Part shown: positions 6,517 to 10,665 of the stretch, one piece after another
Numbering within the stretch: position 1 is the first letter of the stretch
Layout of the letters: the number at the start of each line of letters is the position of its first letter
NCBI GenBank assembly: GCA_004151065.3
Contig: NWUY0300002448.1
Coordinates: 2,393 to 13,057, forward strand
DNA: 10,665 nt
From: Larix sibirica
Taxonomy: Eukaryota; Streptophyta; Pinopsida; Pinales; Pinaceae
Direction of reading: 5' to 3'
The notes under the pieces: generated by a model
The model's database searches: none
What the model saw: only the letters and a program-made list of their open reading frames with translations
Told to the model about the DNA's origin: nothing
Made by a program: the position numbers and the translations under genes

Positions 6517-9500
6517 CTATTGGGGCTTTAATAAACATAATGCCACTTCATGAAGGACAACTTCTCTCGATATAGTTAATCCGTTGGTTGTTGATTTGTG
6601 ACCTCTAGTCAAGTATTGGACCTTAAATGTGGGTTTCCCAACATGCTCCTGTAGAACTTGTGAAGTGACTTGTTTTGTACTCTAAATATATCCCAAGTCT
6701 TCATCTCTGATTGTCTTGATCTCTACTAATTGTTGTTATTTTAGGATGGGTTCTTCAAATGCTCTAGGAGGAGGAACATGGAACCTTTCAAATAATTTTT
6801 CTATGTTCTGGAGCACCTCCTTACACTGTTTCGATGAGTATGCAAGCTCCTTTTGTAGTTTTTGCTCATTTTTATGGAAATTATCCAGAGTGGCATAGTA
6901 AAGTTGCATTTCTTCTATCATTCATTTGGGAAAATTGGGTGGGATTTATATGCCTTGATTGTGCCATGCTTCCATCCTTTTCAATTTTCCCTTTACATCA
7001 ACAATATTGAGACCACTTCTCTAGGCCACCTCTAATACTTCTATGATATTGGAAACTATCTTTGAACCTCGAACGACTGCTCTGTAATTAACTACTGTGA
7101 ATGAAATAGTTATTCCTGTAGAGATATTGCAAAACTTTGGAATTGAGCTAATCCTTTCCTTTCTGCTCTGGAAGCATTAAAATCTACTATCAATGAGTCC
7201 TCTTCTAGCTGAAGAGTTTCTACTTGAGCTTTGAAATCCAAATCACCCACTGTCATTATTATGACCTGTTCTGCCAACTCATCTCCTTTGGTTCACATCT
7301 CCCCTATCTATACATTCATGGTTTCTTTCCGAGAGTCTCAACTTGAGTGATTAGAGCATCCTTTTTCTGATTGTAAGCTTCGAGCTAGGGCAGATGCATT
7401 CCACTTTTCGATATCCATAGCATCACATTGGTGTTTTAATTCAATTCTATTGCTTCTATATTGGAAGAGGAGGTCATACAACTCACCAATCTTCCTCTTA
7501 CCTTTTTCAACGTCCTACAACCGCTTTCGAATATTATCTTTGCTAGCCATGGTGGTAGCCACATTTGAAGATGTAATCATTTCTGGTGCTTCATCAATTC
7601 CCTCAAATACTGGGACTTCCTGAGTGGTGATGATATCTAGTCGAAAACATCTTGAGTCTATTTTTTGTTCTTTTGATGACCTTTTTCCTCTTGGATTAAA
7701 AAAACATGGTCTCCAACTTGGCGACATCATGTTCCTTAGATGGTGTGTATGGGGTGATTCCTAATTCCTTAAATGGAAAATGGACTCCAATGAGTGGGAC
7801 CTCAATGATCATAGGGGCATTGTTGATATCCATGTCTTGAAGCCCACAAAATTGCGCTTCCTTAGTTTTTCTTTGTTCCTACTCTACAACATTTTTCTAA
7901 ACTTCTTCTTGCTCCTCTCTCCTAAGTTCTTCTTGTAGAGATTTCTCTTATATTTTTTGAGCTTCTTCTTTCTATTTGATCAATTTTATTTTCCTTCTCT
8001 CTTCTTCTGCAAATTTCCTTGCTTTCTTTTCCTCCTTGACTTTCTTTGCGAGCTCTCTTCTTCTTGTAGTTTCTTGTTTGTTTCTGCCAACAAAGCTAGG
8101 CTAATTCATCTTTCTTTTGGGAATATTTCTACAACAATTTCTATTGTACCCCTTCCACTATTTATTTAATCTATTTAATAGTACCCACCTCTCAGGTGCC
8201 TTTCTCTCGCTTCCTCCTCTTATCCAGTTCTTTGAAATTAGGTGCTCTCCGATATACTTCCTCATCAATGCAAAACTAATCAGCATAATCATAATAGATT
8301 TTGACAGTTGCGTTATGATTGGATACCTTTCCATGAATATCATTACTAGTAAAGGTCCTTTCTCCAAAGTGGAAGGATTCAAAATATTTGGTCAACTAGA
8401 TCACCTCCTTTACCTTAGACATCTTGTATGCCCCAACTATTATAGGTAGGGTAGGCCACAATGCCCTCTTATTATTATTCAATGGCCAATGCCATTTATG
8501 AAGGTTTGCCTCATGATATCCTTGAGAACCATATAATCCATAATACTTATTTGGGGTAGAAATATGGGGATTTGGATCCTCCAAATATGCGCAAATAGGT
8601 ACCTTGTCTATCAGGTACGAGTCTCCTAGTTGGGTCACTGTTTTGATAACATCATCATACATGCAGTTGGGTGTCTTACCATATATGATTTTGTACATGG
8701 GAATAATGAATTCCTCACAAATATGCCTATAGTGGTTGGCATGTTTATGTGCGCACAGTACCTAGTAACACACATATATGGGAAAATCATTAGGGTTCCA
8801 TTGAAACCCAATGCCGGGAAAGTGATGGAGAATGCATATGTAGTCTAGAAGATACGAAGATGGGTGGAATTCCACTTTGTTTGCAAGGATTCCATTTTGT
8901 TCTTCCTCAATAGCATCTTCTATATTCACATAAATGATATCTTCCCAATTGAAACTTGTAGCACGCATTGTGACATAGTAAAGAAATGGGGTCCAATGCA
9001 ACTTGAAGTGTGCTATGTTAGAGATTCCATATATTCTACATAAAAGAGTTGCAACAACTCTATAAGGAGGTTTCAATAGCTTGGTTTCATACTCCCCACT
9101 CTCCTTCTAACGAAATTGTTTCTTGGGCACCCACATATTCTTGATGATTCAAGGTAGTGAAGCTGCAATCCCTCAACCCATTCAACAATCATGTAGGTTT
9201 CCACCCCTAGGAATCTGTAGGATTTCACGAGATGGGTCAGATGAAATAAGGTGATACCTTTGCCCGAAGTATCATTGATGATACAGGCTATAACACCAAT
9301 GTATGGTATGATCCAGCCTATTACTCCTACATGGGGGAACAACTCGTCTCTTGTTGTTGCTTTATGAAGTTTGGATATTTTGATGTTCTGATAAATTAGG
9401 ACTTCCTTTATGCTAGCACCTTGATACTATTCATTGTTGAAAAGTGATATATCTCTCCCCATTTATACTCTGGCCATTCCCAGTGGTACTCTGAATATCA

Positions 9501-9625
9501 TCATATTGGATTTGCAATGGAACTTCCTCATCTTGCTCATCATCCGATGATGTCTCCTGCACAACTTTAGATTGTTTCCTTGTGGTTTGCCATGGCATGG
9601 TGGAATCTTGTAAGCCATCAACCAT
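6517..9625 (-). pseudogene. Broken repeat-borne ORF, about 1,035 codons, function unknown
   Basis: Reading leftward from ATG 9625 (or the later ATG of MPWQTTRK), a protein-like sequence can be followed through about seven frame changes to TAG 6517-6519, with roughly 20 internal stops. The N-terminus is polar and acidic (SSDDEQDEE, about 9550-9530). A globular core runs from about 9400 to 8250. Its blocks include GVIGWI (9327-9310), ICGCP (about 9138-9124), KPPYRVV, FKLHWTPF and an IEDAIEEEQ segment. From about 8090 to 7870 it is Lys/Glu/Gln-rich, a likely long coiled coil. More helical, charged sequence continues to 6740, with the last legible block ending LLKPQ. The core resembles, from memory and unverified, an uncharacterised plant repeat protein unrelated to the plus-strand frame. 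No pol motif was seen. A non-autonomous LTR element ORF is the best guess, because a purine run and TG start follow 150 bases downstream. Confidence 0.6.
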
Positions 9626-10479
9626 AGCATCAACTTCCTTGGGATAAAAATCAATAATATATACAAATGTATTTAATTATGATCAATTAATGCAATATGA
9701 CAATGAAAATAATAACAACATTAAGGAACTCCCTTCATGTTTAGCACCTACATGTTGATTCTTCCCAAGTATTTCAGGTCAAAAAATAGGTCTGTCCAGC
9801 CATCAGTAGTTAGGTTTTCAAGTATCCCAAAGTTCAAAATCTAAATTTCCCACCATGTAACTTTGAATACTAAAGAAAACACAATAATTGACCAATGCTT
9901 TCGACCTTTCAGGGAAAGGGATCCTAAGAAGGTAAGGTAGTTGTGATGGTGGGAATATGAGTTTTCTAGGGCCAGTGTTAAAGAAACCATGGTTACATAC
10001 ACCTATCCATCAAGGCCACAATGACCTCTATGAGGGAACTACGAAAACTTAGAGCCAAATATAGACCTCTTGAGTAAGGCGCGAGAATGATCAAGGGAAA
10101 AAATGAAACATCGGTGCATCTTAGCCCTGCTTAAAAGAATGAAAATATGGCTAGGAAACTAGGGTTTGGATCAGGGTTCGGTTGGTAAAAAAACACAAAG
10201 GAGGGGCGCACCTTAAGGGTCCTATAAATTCTAAGCATGGTTCATATGGTTCGAAAGGATGGAACCTTCACCCACTAACTGGAGGACCAGTGACCTAGAT
10301 CATTGATTTGGATTTATGATCCCTGGAGAAAAGAGAAGCCCTGTCAATTCATGAAATGAAGAATGGTTTGCAGGGGGAGGTACTTACCAGTCGATCCAAT
10401 GACTGGTGGAAGAGGATGCAGATGGATGGATGTAGCCAGACAGTTTAATTTGCTTCTCTTCATCCAGGTGGCTTCACAC
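9626..10479. other. Stretch without a confident gene
   Basis: About 850 bases, with visibly more G+C toward the right than the rest of the window. It may be the 5' leader of the minus-strand broken ORF, but I found no LTR matching the one proposed at 6367. A small inverted repeat (TTAATT/AATTAA, 9673-9690) and a stem ACCAGTC/GACTGGT (10386-10407) are present. CCTATAAATTC near 10221 on the plus strand is TATA-like, but no frame follows it. Confidence 0.3.
10323..10387 (-). other. Candidate 65-base intron
   Basis: On the minus strand, GACTG|GTAAGTACC is a near-ideal donor and GCTTCTCTTTTCTCCAG|GG is a strong acceptor with a pyrimidine tract. The 65-base length is at the lower limit for plant introns. 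The left-hand exon has an open frame starting SHLDEEKQIK, which joins across the splice for about ten more codons to a TAG. Without splicing that frame stops at once (TGG TAA). The exon is cut by the N at 10480, so nothing upstream can be checked. Confidence 0.2.
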
Positions 10480-10480
10480 N
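10480..10480. other. Single N, second assembly join
   Basis: This is an isolated N. Unlike the N at 5075, the sequences on the two sides do not repeat one another, so distance and adjacency across it are uncertain. Confidence 0.6.
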
Positions 10481-10481
10481 A

Positions 10482-10665
10482 TGTCTTGTCAATACTCTCG
10501 TTATAAGAAAATCCCTATCAATCCCTGACGAATTCATCCTAAAGTCCAAAGAGTACAAGGAAGAATCCCTAATTCAGTATTTTAGACAGTCCATAGTTGA
10601 TTTTAAGCAGAGTTTCTACAAGATTTTCCTGAAACCTAATGTCCCATTGCAAGACCATGCTTTCC
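10482..10665 (+). CDS. Partial open frame running off the right edge, unassigned
   Basis: The frame is open for all 61 codons from the N to the window end, with no stop and no clear start. It reads ...LSIPDEFILKSKEYKEES... and then alternates charged and aromatic residues (QYFRQ, FYKIFLKP), ending DHAF. The composition is that of a helical, soluble protein and contrasts with the stop-filled frames around it. It may be the N-terminal region of another repeat-borne protein or an exon of a real gene. I do not recognise it with confidence. The minus strand across the same interval is interrupted by stops in the frames I read. Confidence 0.4.

Noticed and set aside
7957-8449. Two overlapping plus-strand frames rich in Phe, Leu and Ser that look like membrane proteins
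   Set aside because: They are antisense to the Lys/Glu coiled coil and adjacent core of the minus-strand broken ORF. The hydrophobicity is a by-product of the pyrimidine-rich complement.
1-10665. CRISPR array, bacterial operon, rRNA, tRNA or organellar gene cluster
   Set aside because: I saw no regularly spaced repeats, no tightly packed intact frames with ribosome binding sites, and no recognisable structural RNA sequence.

Overview
The window looks like plant nuclear intergenic DNA made mostly of old, decayed repeats. I favour a gymnosperm or another plant with a large, repeat-rich genome, but the sequence does not prove this. The reasons are: high A+T throughout, no intact long reading frame on either strand, T-rich stretches with GT...AG splice-like borders, and two long reading frames broken by many in-frame stops and frameshifts. 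Two single N bases (5075 and 10480) mark assembly joins.

Left part (1-1799): one short unassigned open frame on the minus strand (86-277), then a promoter-like and leader-like stretch. It has an ATAAATA box near 390, an AATAAA at 553, and splice-like borders at 521/706 and 776/871. This could be a decayed LTR plus leader, or a host-like promoter; I cannot decide. A broken plus-strand reading frame follows (about 1800-4208, roughly 800 codons). It has a globular N-terminal half and a charged, coiled-coil-like tail. No protease, reverse transcriptase, RNase H or integrase motif was seen.

Middle part (4209-6516): an intron-like T-rich segment (4278-4395). Next comes a 440-bp sequence present twice (4636-5074 and 5076-5518, about 96% alike) with the single N exactly between the copies. 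Each copy holds a purine tract followed by a TG, as expected at the start of a 3' LTR. Further right are a 2 x 39 bp tandem duplication (5937-6014), a 22-bp near-perfect palindrome (6119-6140), and a second LTR-like start in the opposite orientation (6367 going left).

Right part (6517-10665): a second, unrelated broken reading frame on the minus strand (9625 to 6517, about 1,035 codons). It has an acidic N-terminus, a globular core and a long Lys/Glu-rich coiled coil. About 850 bases without a confident gene follow. Last, a fully open 61-codon plus-strand fragment runs off the right edge.

My overall reading is inference: two non-autonomous LTR-type elements, each with a single non-pol ORF, lie tail to tail with their 3' LTRs facing each other. 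Both frames look like repeat-borne plant proteins of unknown function. Their stop codons are biased to TAG and TAA, as expected when methylated CAG and CAA mutate by C-to-T. I see no operon, CRISPR array, rRNA or tRNA, and no convincing active new system.
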